From: an uncultured Collinsella sp.
GTDB lineage: Bacteria > Actinomycetota > Coriobacteriia > Coriobacteriales > Coriobacteriaceae
Direction: 5' to 3'
Assembly: GCA_959028445.1 (NCBI GenBank)
Contig: CAUFRY010000060.1
Span: 1 to 6,128 of the forward strand
Length of the DNA: 6,128 bases
Shown here: positions 1 through 5,706 of the stretch, in pieces
Layout of the letters: each line of letters starts with the position of its first letter
Position numbering within the stretch: the stretch's first letter is position 1
Notes under the pieces: generated by a model
What the model was told of the DNA's origin: nothing
The model's input: only the letters and a program-made list of their open reading frames with translations
Database searches by the model: none
Translations under genes and position numbers: made by a program

Positions 1-54
1 CTGGTGATCTCCGCCTTGAGAGGGCGGCGTCCTAAACCGCTAGACGAACGGGCC
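1..54 (-). tRNA. tRNA-Glu (anticodon CUC), 3' part beyond the window edge
   Basis: Read on the minus strand, the gene starts at base 54 with acceptor strand GGCCCGT, followed by T8 and a D-arm of the form GTCTAGCGGTTTAGGAC. The anticodon stem CCGCC/GGCGG is perfect and closes the 7-base loop CTCTCAA, so the anticodon is CTC and the tRNA reads GAG (glutamate). The start of the T-arm (ACCAG) is the last thing visible. The rest of the T-arm, the 3' acceptor strand and any encoded CCA lie outside the window. The acceptor and D-arm bases match the usual bacterial tRNA-Glu pattern. It lies downstream of cca on the same strand and has its own promoter-like sequence. Confidence 0.93.
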
Positions 55-88
55 ACATGACATCTGCACTGCCGTGCTGCGAGGAAAT

Positions 89-117
89 ATATTACGGGAC
101 AAAAAACGTCAGCGCAA
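89..117 (-). promoter_or_regulatory. Probable sigma70-type promoter of tRNA-Glu
   Basis: On the minus strand, TTGCGC (117 to 112) and TAATAT (94 to 89) are separated by exactly 17 bases, which fits a housekeeping -35/-10 pair. The predicted transcription start near base 82 leaves a leader of roughly 27 nt before the tRNA 5' end, for removal by RNase P. The leader contains a short GCAC/GTGC hairpin (66-77). No convincing intrinsic terminator lies between cca and this promoter: there is a T7 run (137-143 on the other strand) but no strong stem in front of it, so some read-through from cca is possible. Confidence 0.6.
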
Positions 118-181
118 GAAGAAATTCCAAATTGCCAAAAAAATGTCGGCAGGTTATGGAACACGCAGGTAAACTAGGTAG

Positions 182-1576
182 CTAATTCAAGTTAAGATGG
201 ACCAAAAGAGCTTCGCGATCGTTGGGAATGTTGTCTTCGATCACGGCGTCGAGGGCGGAGTTGAGAAGCTGCCCCAGTTCCGGCCCGGGCTTGACTCCAG
301 CACGGATCAGGTCGCCGCCGTTGATGGCGAGCATCTTGAGCGTATAGGGCTCCCCCGCCCTCAGCAGCTCGTGCGCCATCGCGCGCATCTCCTCAATCGT
401 CTCAACGTAATAGAAGCACGACGGGGCCTTGCCAAGTGTGTCGGCACGCTTAAGGTCCATGAGCTCGTCAATCAGGCGGGCCGTGTCGACGCCCTCACCC
501 GAAAGCGCGCGCATCATATTGAGCAGACAGGAGCGCTCGGGGCGCAGCGGCTTGTCATGGTATTTGATGAGCAGGCACACGTCGCGCACCAAGTCGTGCG
601 AGAGCGCCAGGCGATCCATAATGACGCGCGCTTTCTTGGCGCCGAGCTCGGGATGACCGTAGAAGTGTCCGCTGCCGGCGTGATCGACCGTAAAGCACTC
701 GGGCTTGGAGACATCGTGCAAAAACGCCGCCCACATAAGGCTCGACGATGGCGCGACGCCGTCGCACAGCGCCAGCTCCCCTGCCACCGTCAGCACACGG
801 GCGATATGCTCGTAGACGTTAAACGCATGATAGACACTGCGCTGATCAAACCCGCGACCCGCTGCCAACTCGGGCACAGCGGCACAGATGAGCTCGGGAT
901 AGCGAAGCATCGCGTCTCCCCCATGACCGGTCGAAAGAATGCCCTCGAGCTCAATACCCACACGCTCGCGCGCCACGGCATCGAGCAGCGGCGCGCGCTC
1001 GGCAAGCGCATGCTTGGTCTCGGGCTCAATCATAAAGTCCAGACGGCAGGCAAAGCGCACAGCACGCAGCATGCGCAGGGCGTCCTCGTTAAAGCGATGC
1101 TTGGGATCGCCGACAGCTCGGATCAGTTTGCGCTCCAAGTCACCCTGGCCGTCGTAGCGGTCGACAAGCCCGCGCTCGGGATGCCAGGCCATAGCGTTGA
1201 CGGTAAAGTCGCGGCGCGCCAGATCGTCCTCGAGCGAGGCGGCACGCTCCACACTCTGGGGATGGCGACCATCGGTGTAAAAGCCATCCAGACGGTACGT
1301 GGTGACCTCGATACGCTCGCCATCGGAAATAGCCGTGATTCCGCCAAATTTAATGCCCGACTCCACGACCGCGATACCAGCGGCCTCGAGCGCCACTTTG
1401 GACTCCTGCCACAGGCCGCTGCAACACATGTCAACATCGTGGCTGGGGCATCCCATCAGGGCGTCGCGCACCCAACCGCCCACGTACCAGGCCTCAAGAC
1501 CGGCCGCCTCGAGCGCACGCAGCACTCGCAGGGAGGCATCGGTCGGGTGCGTACCGTTGAGCGAAACATTGCACAT
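182..1576 (-). CDS. cca: CCA tRNA nucleotidyltransferase, class II, with HD domain
   Basis: The 464-residue protein adds or repairs the 3'-terminal CCA of tRNAs using CTP and ATP, in the cytoplasm. The N-terminal nucleotidyltransferase head shows YVGGWVRDALMG (about 31-42), the metal-binding DVD (47-49), RRDFTVNAM (121-129) and the nucleotide-templating EDALR motif (164-168), the hallmark class II series. A C-terminal HD-type domain follows, with H257, the H287-D288 pair in FLHDVSKP, and YHD near 339-341. Such HD domains give phosphohydrolase activity in some bacterial CCA enzymes. Length is normal for the HD-containing form. The ATG at 1576 is preceded by AGGAGG (1585-1590) at 8-nt spacing. 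The stop is TAG at 182-184. The sequence alone does not separate a full CCA-adding enzyme from a CC- or A-specialised one, but no partner enzyme is visible. The only neighbour with related function is the downstream tRNA-Glu. Confidence 0.95.
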   Translation of the reverse strand: MCNVSLNGTHPTDASLRVLRALEAAGLEAWYVGGWVRDALMGCPSHDVDMCCSGLWQESKVALEAAGIAVVESGIKFGGITAISDGERIEVTTYRLDGFYTDGRHPQSVERAASLEDDLARRDFTVNAMAWHPERGLVDRYDGQGDLERKLIRAVGDPKHRFNEDALRMLRAVRFACRLDFMIEPETKHALAERAPLLDAVARERVGIELEGILSTGHGGDAMLRYPELICAAVPELAAGRGFDQRSVYHAFNVYEHIARVLTVAGELALCDGVAPSSSLMWAAFLHDVSKPECFTVDHAGSGHFYGHPELGAKKARVIMDRLALSHDLVRDVCLLIKYHDKPLRPERSCLLNMMRALSGEGVDTARLIDELMDLKRADTLGKAPSCFYYVETIEEMRAMAHELLRAGEPYTLKMLAINGGDLIRAGVKPGPELGQLLNSALDAVIEDNIPNDREALLVHLNLN

Positions 1577-1596
1577 ACCTGTGGCCTCCTGCGGCT

Positions 1597-1636
1597 ATCA
1601 AATTGGTTGTCGATTGCATCTGCAAGAAGTCTAGCA
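1597..1636 (-). promoter_or_regulatory. Possible cca promoter (two weak alternatives)
   Basis: cca sits behind a strong terminator, so its promoter should lie in about 1577-1670. Two candidates can be seen on the minus strand. One is an extended -10, TGCTAGACT (1636 to 1628), with no good -35. The other is TTGCAG (1625 to 1620), 17 bases, then TTTGAT (1602 to 1597), which would start transcription almost at the Shine-Dalgarno sequence. Neither is strong, and the choice cannot be made from sequence. Confidence 0.25.
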
Positions 1637-1670
1637 AGAAACAGCCTCCCCTGCACACGCAAGTCCGATA

Positions 1671-1708
1671 AACAAAAACGCATCCGTCCTGTTCCCAAGA
1701 CGGATGCG
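1671..1708 (-). terminator. Strong intrinsic terminator after fruK2
   Basis: A perfect 10-bp inverted repeat (1679-1688 with 1699-1708, arm CGCATCCGTC) encloses a 10-base loop. On the minus strand the stem is followed directly by TTTTTGTT. It begins 33 bases after the fruK2 stop codon. The T-tract is present only on the minus-strand side, so it acts in one direction and separates fruK2 from cca. Confidence 0.93.
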
Positions 1709-1741
1709 AACCACTCGAAATACTCAAGCTTTAGGCCGGAG

Positions 1742-2674
1742 TTAGCAGACCTCGCGGATAGCGATGCCCTTCTTATACTCCTCGACCTTGGCAAAGTCGC
1801 CCAGGCCCGGGCACTCGACCACGTTGGCGCCGGTAGCCATCGAAAGGCGCAGGGCGTCCTCGACGCGCTCGGGGGCGTCGTGCCACACGGACAGGAAGGC
1901 GGCCAGCGAGGAATCGCCGGCGCAGACGGTCGACAGCAGCTTGACGTCGAAGGTGCGGTTGGCAAACCAGATATGCTCGCCGTTGGAGAAGTACGCACCG
2001 GCGCCACCGAGGGTCAGCAGCACGTTCTTGGCGCCCTTGGCGTGCAGCTCGGCCATCGCGCCCTTGACGGACTCGTCGTCGCCACCGCTCACCTTAATGC
2101 CAAAGATGTCGAGCAGCTCGTCGTCATTGGGCTTGATCAGCAGCGGCTCCATGGCAATGAGGTCTGCCAGCTGATGGCTCGAGATGTCGAGGACGAACTC
2201 GGCCCCCTTGGCCTTGACGCGGCGCAGGACCTCGGCCAAGAAGCCCTCGGAAGTGTTGGGAGGCAGCGAGCCACTAATGACCAGGCAGGTCATGTCATCG
2301 AGCGAATCGATAAGCTCAAACATCTCCTGCTCGTTGGCCTCGTTGATGGCGGCACCGGCGTTGACCATGTTGTACTCGGTGTCGGGGCCGGCATTGAGGA
2401 ACACGTTGACGCGCGTAATACCGTCGGTCCACACGGGCTTGACGGGCACGCCCAGGGCCTCGGCGCCCTTAACGATAAACTCGCCCGAGAAGCCGGCGAA
2501 AAAGCCCAGGATCGTGGTGTCGACACCATAGTGGTCAAGCGTAAACGAGACGTTGAGGCCCTTGCCGTTGGGCGTGTAGACGGCATTGCGGGTACGCGTG
2601 ACGGTATTGGCAGTAAGGCCGTCGCAGGCGATGTTGTAGTCAATGGCGGGATTTGCAGTGAGCGTGTAAATCAT
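1742..2674 (-). CDS. fruK: 1-phosphofructokinase family hexose-phosphate kinase (second copy, fruK2)
   Basis: This 310-residue PfkB/ribokinase-fold kinase probably phosphorylates fructose 1-phosphate to fructose 1,6-bisphosphate with ATP; tagatose 6-phosphate is a possible alternative substrate in this family. Visible motifs are the N-terminal YTLTANPAID with D12, the sugar-binding NGKGLNVS (36-43), GITRVN (85-90), SGSLPP (134-139), KPN (181-183), TLGGAGA (221-227) and CAGDSSLAAF (251-260) with catalytic-base candidate D254. The last motif is normally GAGD; here its first Gly is Cys. A longer reading from GTG at 2689 is possible, but that codon lies inside the Shine-Dalgarno stretch GTGAAAGGA. 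The ATG at 2674 has AAAGGA at 6-7 nt spacing and gives the family N-terminus, so it is preferred. The stop is TAA. About half of its residues match the adjacent paralogue. The gene has its own terminator and probably its own promoter; no fruA or regulator gene is adjacent. Confidence 0.88.
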   Translation of the reverse strand: MIYTLTANPAIDYNIACDGLTANTVTRTRNAVYTPNGKGLNVSFTLDHYGVDTTILGFFAGFSGEFIVKGAEALGVPVKPVWTDGITRVNVFLNAGPDTEYNMVNAGAAINEANEQEMFELIDSLDDMTCLVISGSLPPNTSEGFLAEVLRRVKAKGAEFVLDISSHQLADLIAMEPLLIKPNDDELLDIFGIKVSGGDDESVKGAMAELHAKGAKNVLLTLGGAGAYFSNGEHIWFANRTFDVKLLSTVCAGDSSLAAFLSVWHDAPERVEDALRLSMATGANVVECPGLGDFAKVEEYKKGIAIREVC

Positions 2675-2682
2675 GAATGTTC

Positions 2683-2714
2683 CTTTCACGAAGCAACGTG
2701 TTAATGAAAGTATA
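2683..2714 (-). promoter_or_regulatory. Probable fruK2 promoter -10 with overlapping inverted repeat
   Basis: On the minus strand a good -10 hexamer, TATACT (2714 to 2709), is seen, but no recognisable -35 lies 16-18 bases upstream; TTGTCC (2743 to 2738) is 23 bases away, too far. Overlapping the -10 and reaching the Shine-Dalgarno sequence is a perfect 6-bp inverted repeat, CTTTCA (2683-2688) and TGAAAG (2705-2710), with centres 22 bp apart, about two helical turns. A -10 without a -35 plus a dyad would suit a regulated promoter, but this is inference only. Confidence 0.35.
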
Positions 2715-2800
2715 TTCCACGCATCGGTAAAAGGCTAGGACAACTCGGCGAACGGTGTGGAAGCGATGAAGTACGGCGGGACACCTCTCCCCCGCGGCGG

Positions 2801-2834
2801 AACAAAAAGGCGCCCCAGCCGAAACCGGGGCGCC
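2801..2834 (-). terminator. Intrinsic terminator after fruK1
   Basis: The arms GGCGCCCC (2809-2816) and GGGGCGCC (2827-2834) pair perfectly. On the minus strand a further G-U and G-C pair closes the loop to about six bases (UUUCGG). The stem is followed by TTTTTGTT. It starts 28 bases after the fruK1 stop and ends the ptsI-fruK1 unit before the fruK2 promoter region. Confidence 0.92.
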
Positions 2835-2862
2835 ACATGCGCACGAATATGTCGCGTTTCGA

Positions 2863-3795
2863 TTACTGACGATCGAGCTTGCGGACAGCAACGCGCTTGC
2901 TGTACTCGTCGACGTGACCGAAGTCGCCGATGCCGACGGACTCGGCAACGTTGGCGCCGGTGGCCATAGCGAGCTTCATGGCCTCCTCGACGTTGTCGCG
3001 ATCCCTGTACCACTTGTGCAGGAACGCAGCGAGGGTGCAGTCGCCGGCGCAGACGGAAGAAACCAGCTTGATGTTGAACTCACGCTTGGCGTACCAGATG
3101 TCCTCGCCGTTGGAGAAGTAAGCGTCGCCGCGGCTACCACGGGTGAGCAGCACGTTCTGAACGCCAGCGTCGTGAGCCATCTTCATGGCAACGCGGACCT
3201 CGTCGTCGGTGTCGACCGGCACGCCGAAGATGGCCTTCATCTCGTGATGGTTCGGCTTGATGAGCAGAGGCTTCTTGTGAGCGAGCTCCTTGAGCTTGTC
3301 GGAGGACAGGTCCAGGACGACGTCGGCACCACGAGCCTGAGCGTGCTCCATGACCTTAGCCAGGAAGTCAGGCGTAGCTTTGGGAGGAACGGAGCCGGAA
3401 ACGATCAGGCACTCGAGATCGCCCGCGGTGTCCAGGATGTTGTAGAGCTCCTCCTGGTGCTGCGGCGTGATCGGAGCACCCGGGTTCAGGATGCCGTACT
3501 CGTGCTGGCCATCGTTGACGTAGGTGTTAATGCGCGTGATACCGTCGGTCCAGACCGGGCGGCAGAGGCAGCCCAGGTTCATGACCTCCTCGACGATGAA
3601 CTTGCCCGTGAAGCCGGCGAAGAAGCCGAGCGCGACGGTGTCGACGCCCATCTTCTTAAAGGCGAAGGACACGTCGAGGCCCTTGCCGTTAGCCGTGTAG
3701 CTGGCCGAACCGGTGCGGACGTTCTCGTCGGGCTCGAGCGGAGAGCTCGAAACCGTCATGTCGACAGCCGGGTTAGCGGTTAGCGTGTAGAACAT
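2863..3795 (-). CDS. fruK: 1-phosphofructokinase family hexose-phosphate kinase (first copy, fruK1)
   Basis: The 310-residue PfkB-fold kinase is likely to make fructose 1,6-bisphosphate from fructose 1-phosphate; its exact substrate is less certain than for its neighbour. Motifs are YTLTANPAVD with D12, NGKGLDVS (36-43), GITRIN (85-90), SGSVPP (133-138), KPN (180-182), TRGSRGDAYF (218-227) and CAGDCTLAAF (249-258) with catalytic-base candidate D252. Compared with fruK2 and the family, the usual Asn of GKGxN is Asp41, the TLGxxGA nucleotide-binding stretch carries one extra residue, and GAGD reads CAGD. The ATG at 3795 follows AGGGGG at 8-nt spacing. The stop is TAA (2863-2865). It lies 74 bp behind ptsI with no U-tract terminator between, so co-transcription with ptsI is likely, and a strong terminator follows it. 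The tandem paralogue downstream points to an old gene duplication. I see no frameshift or truncation. Confidence 0.87.
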   Translation of the reverse strand: MFYTLTANPAVDMTVSSSPLEPDENVRTGSASYTANGKGLDVSFAFKKMGVDTVALGFFAGFTGKFIVEEVMNLGCLCRPVWTDGITRINTYVNDGQHEYGILNPGAPITPQHQEELYNILDTAGDLECLIVSGSVPPKATPDFLAKVMEHAQARGADVVLDLSSDKLKELAHKKPLLIKPNHHEMKAIFGVPVDTDDEVRVAMKMAHDAGVQNVLLTRGSRGDAYFSNGEDIWYAKREFNIKLVSSVCAGDCTLAAFLHKWYRDRDNVEEAMKLAMATGANVAESVGIGDFGHVDEYSKRVAVRKLDRQ

Positions 3796-3796
3796 T

Positions 3797-3812
3797 TACA
3801 GTACCCCCTGTA
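3797..3812 (-). promoter_or_regulatory. Small hairpin presenting the fruK1 Shine-Dalgarno
   Basis: On the minus strand TACAG and CTGTA (5-bp perfect stem) flank the six-base loop GGGGTA, so most of the G-run that serves as Shine-Dalgarno sits in the loop, just upstream of the ATG at 3795. The stem is short and could be chance. If formed, it would display rather than bury part of the ribosome binding site. Confidence 0.3.
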
Positions 3813-3822
3813 TATGTGAGGG

Positions 3823-3852
3823 CCGCGTGGCCGGCCCATTCCAACCACGCGG
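3823..3852 (-). repeat. Strong intergenic hairpin between ptsI and fruK1, not a terminator
   Basis: A perfect 8-bp GC-rich inverted repeat, CCGCGTGG (3823-3830) and CCACGCGG (3845-3852), encloses a 14-base loop. No T-tract follows on either strand, so it is not a typical intrinsic terminator. It starts 17 bases after the ptsI stop codon. A plausible role is an RNA stability or processing element that sets the ratio of ptsI to fruK1 message; partial pausing is another possibility. Confidence 0.6.
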
Positions 3853-3869
3853 TTACCTCTGATACCAAA

Positions 3870-5573
3870 TTAGCGAGCTGCGGACTCGAGCAGTGCCTTG
3901 ACCTCGGCGGCGGTGTTGCAGGCGAGCGCCTTCTCGGCGAGCTCGTCGCACTCGGCCTTGGTCCACTGGCTGATGGTCTTACGGGCGCGCAGGATCGACG
4001 GAGCACTCATCGAGAACTCCTCCAGGCCCCAGCTGATCAGCAGCGGCTCGAGCAGCGGATCGGCAGCGGCCTCGCCGCACATACCGACCATGATGCCGGC
4101 CTTCACGCCGCTCTCGATGATGTTCTTGAGCGAGCGGAGCACGGCGGGATAGTAAACCTGGTACAGGTTGGAGATGGTGTCGTTGCCACGGTCGGCGCAC
4201 ATGGTGTAGCCGATCAGGTCGTTGGTGCCGATGGAGAAGAAGTCGGCGACCTCGGCAAGACGGTCTGCGAGCAGCGAGGCGGCAGGTGTCTCGACCATAA
4301 TGCCGACCTCGATGTTCTCGTTGAATTTGCGACCCTCTTCGGTCAGCTCGGCCTTGCACTGCTCGACGAGCTCCTTGACAGCCAAGACCTCCTCGACGCA
4401 GGTGACGAGCGGGATCATGATCTTGACGTCACCGAAGGCGCTAGCGCGCAGCAGAGCGCGGAGCTGGACCTTGTACTGGTCGGGATTGGCCAGACAGTAA
4501 CGCACGGCGCGGAAGCCCATGAAGGGGTTGTCTTCCTTGACCATATGCAGATACGGAATCTCCTTGTCACCACCCACATCGAGCGTGCGGATGATGACCG
4601 GAGCACCCTTGAGCGCGCTGGCGACCTTACGGTAGGCGTTGAACTGCTCCTCCTCGGAAGGAAGCTCGGCAGAGTCCATGAACAGGAACTCGGAGCGGAA
4701 CAGACCGATGGCCTCGGCATCGTGATCGAGTGCGTTGGGCACGTCATCAGGGTTACCGATGTTGCAGGCGATGATCTTCTTGATGCCATCGGCAGTCACG
4801 GACGGCTTGCCACGGAAGGCCTCGAGGGCTGCCTTCTCGGCAGCGAAGGCCTCGGCCTTGGCGGTGTAGGCAGCGAGCGTCTCCTCGTCGGGATCGGCCT
4901 CAACGATACCCTTGCCACCGTCGACGACAACGGTCATACCGTTGCGCAGCGCGGTGCAGCTGTTGGAAACCGAAAGGACAGCCGGGATCTCGAGGGCGCG
5001 CGCGATGATCGCGGAGTGCGACGTGCGGCCACCGGTCTCGGTGACGATACCGGCAACGTGGGCCTTATCGATCGTGGCGGTCATGGACGGCGTGAGGTCG
5101 TGCACGACAACGACGGTGTTCTCGGGCAGGACGGAGAGGTCGACGACCTCCTTGCCCAGCAGCTCGGCCAGAATACCGGTGCGGATGTCGGCGATGTCGG
5201 CCGCGCGCAGACGAAACATCTCGTCGTCCATGGACAGGAACATGTTCTCGAACATGGTCGAGGTGTCCATGAGCGCCTGCTCGGCGCAGGTACCGCCGTC
5301 AATGGCGGCGTTGATGGCGTCGGTCATGCCCGGGTCCTGAGCCAGGACAATGTGTCCGCTCATGATCTCGGCCTCGGCCTCGCCCACCGTCTCCTTCATG
5401 TGGTCGGCCTGAGCCTGGGTCTTCTCGCAGAAGACCGAAAGAGCGGACTGATAGCGCTCCTTCTCTGCTGCCGAATCGGCAACCTCGTGCGGCTCAAACG
5501 TCAAGTCGGGATCGACGGCGACCATGACGGTGCCGATACCGATGCCCTCGGAAGCGTTGACTCCCTGATACAT
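3870..5573 (-). CDS. ptsI: PTS enzyme I (phosphoenolpyruvate-protein phosphotransferase)
   Basis: This cytoplasmic enzyme autophosphorylates with PEP and passes the phosphate to HPr, the first step of PTS sugar uptake. The chosen start gives 567 residues, the usual family length. The N-terminal half holds the HPr-binding and swivelling domains with the active-site GGRTSH (181-186, H186). The C-terminal PEP-binding barrel shows GLFRSEFLF with R293, RTLDVGGDK with R329, MVETPAA with E428, GTNDL with D452, DRGN with R462 and MCGE with C499, each where a functional enzyme I has it. GTNDL is followed by IGYT, whereas enzyme I usually has Gln before YT. Two in-frame ATGs, 5579 and 5573, each have a purine-rich SD (GGAG or GAGG) at good spacing; 5573 gives the family-like MYQGVNASEG. 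A longer reading from TTG at 5627 overlaps the terminator and is rejected. The gene follows ptsH and precedes fruK1. Confidence 0.96.
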   Translation of the reverse strand: MYQGVNASEGIGIGTVMVAVDPDLTFEPHEVADSAAEKERYQSALSVFCEKTQAQADHMKETVGEAEAEIMSGHIVLAQDPGMTDAINAAIDGGTCAEQALMDTSTMFENMFLSMDDEMFRLRAADIADIRTGILAELLGKEVVDLSVLPENTVVVVHDLTPSMTATIDKAHVAGIVTETGGRTSHSAIIARALEIPAVLSVSNSCTALRNGMTVVVDGGKGIVEADPDEETLAAYTAKAEAFAAEKAALEAFRGKPSVTADGIKKIIACNIGNPDDVPNALDHDAEAIGLFRSEFLFMDSAELPSEEEQFNAYRKVASALKGAPVIIRTLDVGGDKEIPYLHMVKEDNPFMGFRAVRYCLANPDQYKVQLRALLRASAFGDVKIMIPLVTCVEEVLAVKELVEQCKAELTEEGRKFNENIEVGIMVETPAASLLADRLAEVADFFSIGTNDLIGYTMCADRGNDTISNLYQVYYPAVLRSLKNIIESGVKAGIMVGMCGEAAADPLLEPLLISWGLEEFSMSAPSILRARKTISQWTKAECDELAEKALACNTAAEVKALLESAAR

Positions 5574-5598
5574 TCCCATTCCTCTCTCCGTGTCATGT

Positions 5599-5627
5599 GA
5601 TAAAGCGTTTTGCCATATCCATGACAA
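5599..5627 (-). promoter_or_regulatory. Possible ptsI promoter starting in the ptsH terminator U-tract
   Basis: On the minus strand TTGTCA (5627 to 5622, five of six bases of TTGACA) is followed after 17 bases by TTTATC (5604 to 5599), or after 16 by CTTTAT. The -35 overlaps the end of the terminator T-tract. The predicted start near 5592 leaves a short leader that still includes the Shine-Dalgarno sequence. The -10 is weak, so this is tentative. Confidence 0.4.
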
Positions 5628-5661
5628 AAGAGCGCAGCTACCTTACAACAGGTCACTGCGC
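5624..5661 (-). terminator. Imperfect terminator or attenuator between ptsH and ptsI
   Basis: On the minus strand GCGCAG (5661 to 5656) pairs with CTGCGC (5637 to 5632). An inner ACCT/AGGT stem closes a six-base loop, with one U-G pair and one G-A mismatch between the two stems. TCTTTTGTC follows. The structure begins 45 bases after the ptsH stop. The mismatch and interrupted T-tract suggest partial rather than full termination, which would leave more HPr message than enzyme I message. Confidence 0.65.
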
Positions 5662-5706
5662 CCCCAAATATGAACTTAGTTGTTCAACATGCGACCCGTT
5701 TGAGTT

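Noticed and set aside
137..153. Possible terminator after cca around the T7 run
   Set aside because: Only a four-base TGCC/GGCA pairing surrounds the T-run, and the T-run lies inside the loop rather than after a stem.
2675..2689. GTG start of fruK2 adding five residues
   Set aside because: The GTG is part of the Shine-Dalgarno stretch that serves the ATG at 2674, and the family begins at M-(I/F)-YTL.
197..2704. Very long plus-strand open frame (835 codons) opposite cca and fruK2, with similar ones at 2914-3783 opposite fruK1 and 3816-5600 opposite ptsI
   Set aside because: All three are in exact codon register with the real minus-strand genes, so their stops would be sense TTA, CTA or TCA codons, which are rare in GC-rich genes. 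The translations show no recognisable domain, and the longest one runs across a terminator. They are by-products of codon usage.
2703..2786. Short GTG-started frame (27 codons) upstream of fruK2 as a leader peptide
   Set aside because: It overlaps the probable fruK2 promoter, so it would not be in the fruK2 transcript. It has no distinctive codon run and its composition looks random.
3797..3815. CsrA-like site (RUACARGGAUGU-type) at the fruK1 Shine-Dalgarno hairpin
   Set aside because: AUACAGGGGG resembles the start of the motif, but the essential GGA core is missing (GGG instead).
5574..5627. N-terminal extension of enzyme I from a TTG at 5627
   Set aside because: The TTG lies in the T-tract of the ptsH terminator with no Shine-Dalgarno, and the added residues do not resemble enzyme I. 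The ATGs at 5579 and 5573 have good binding sites and match the family N-terminus.
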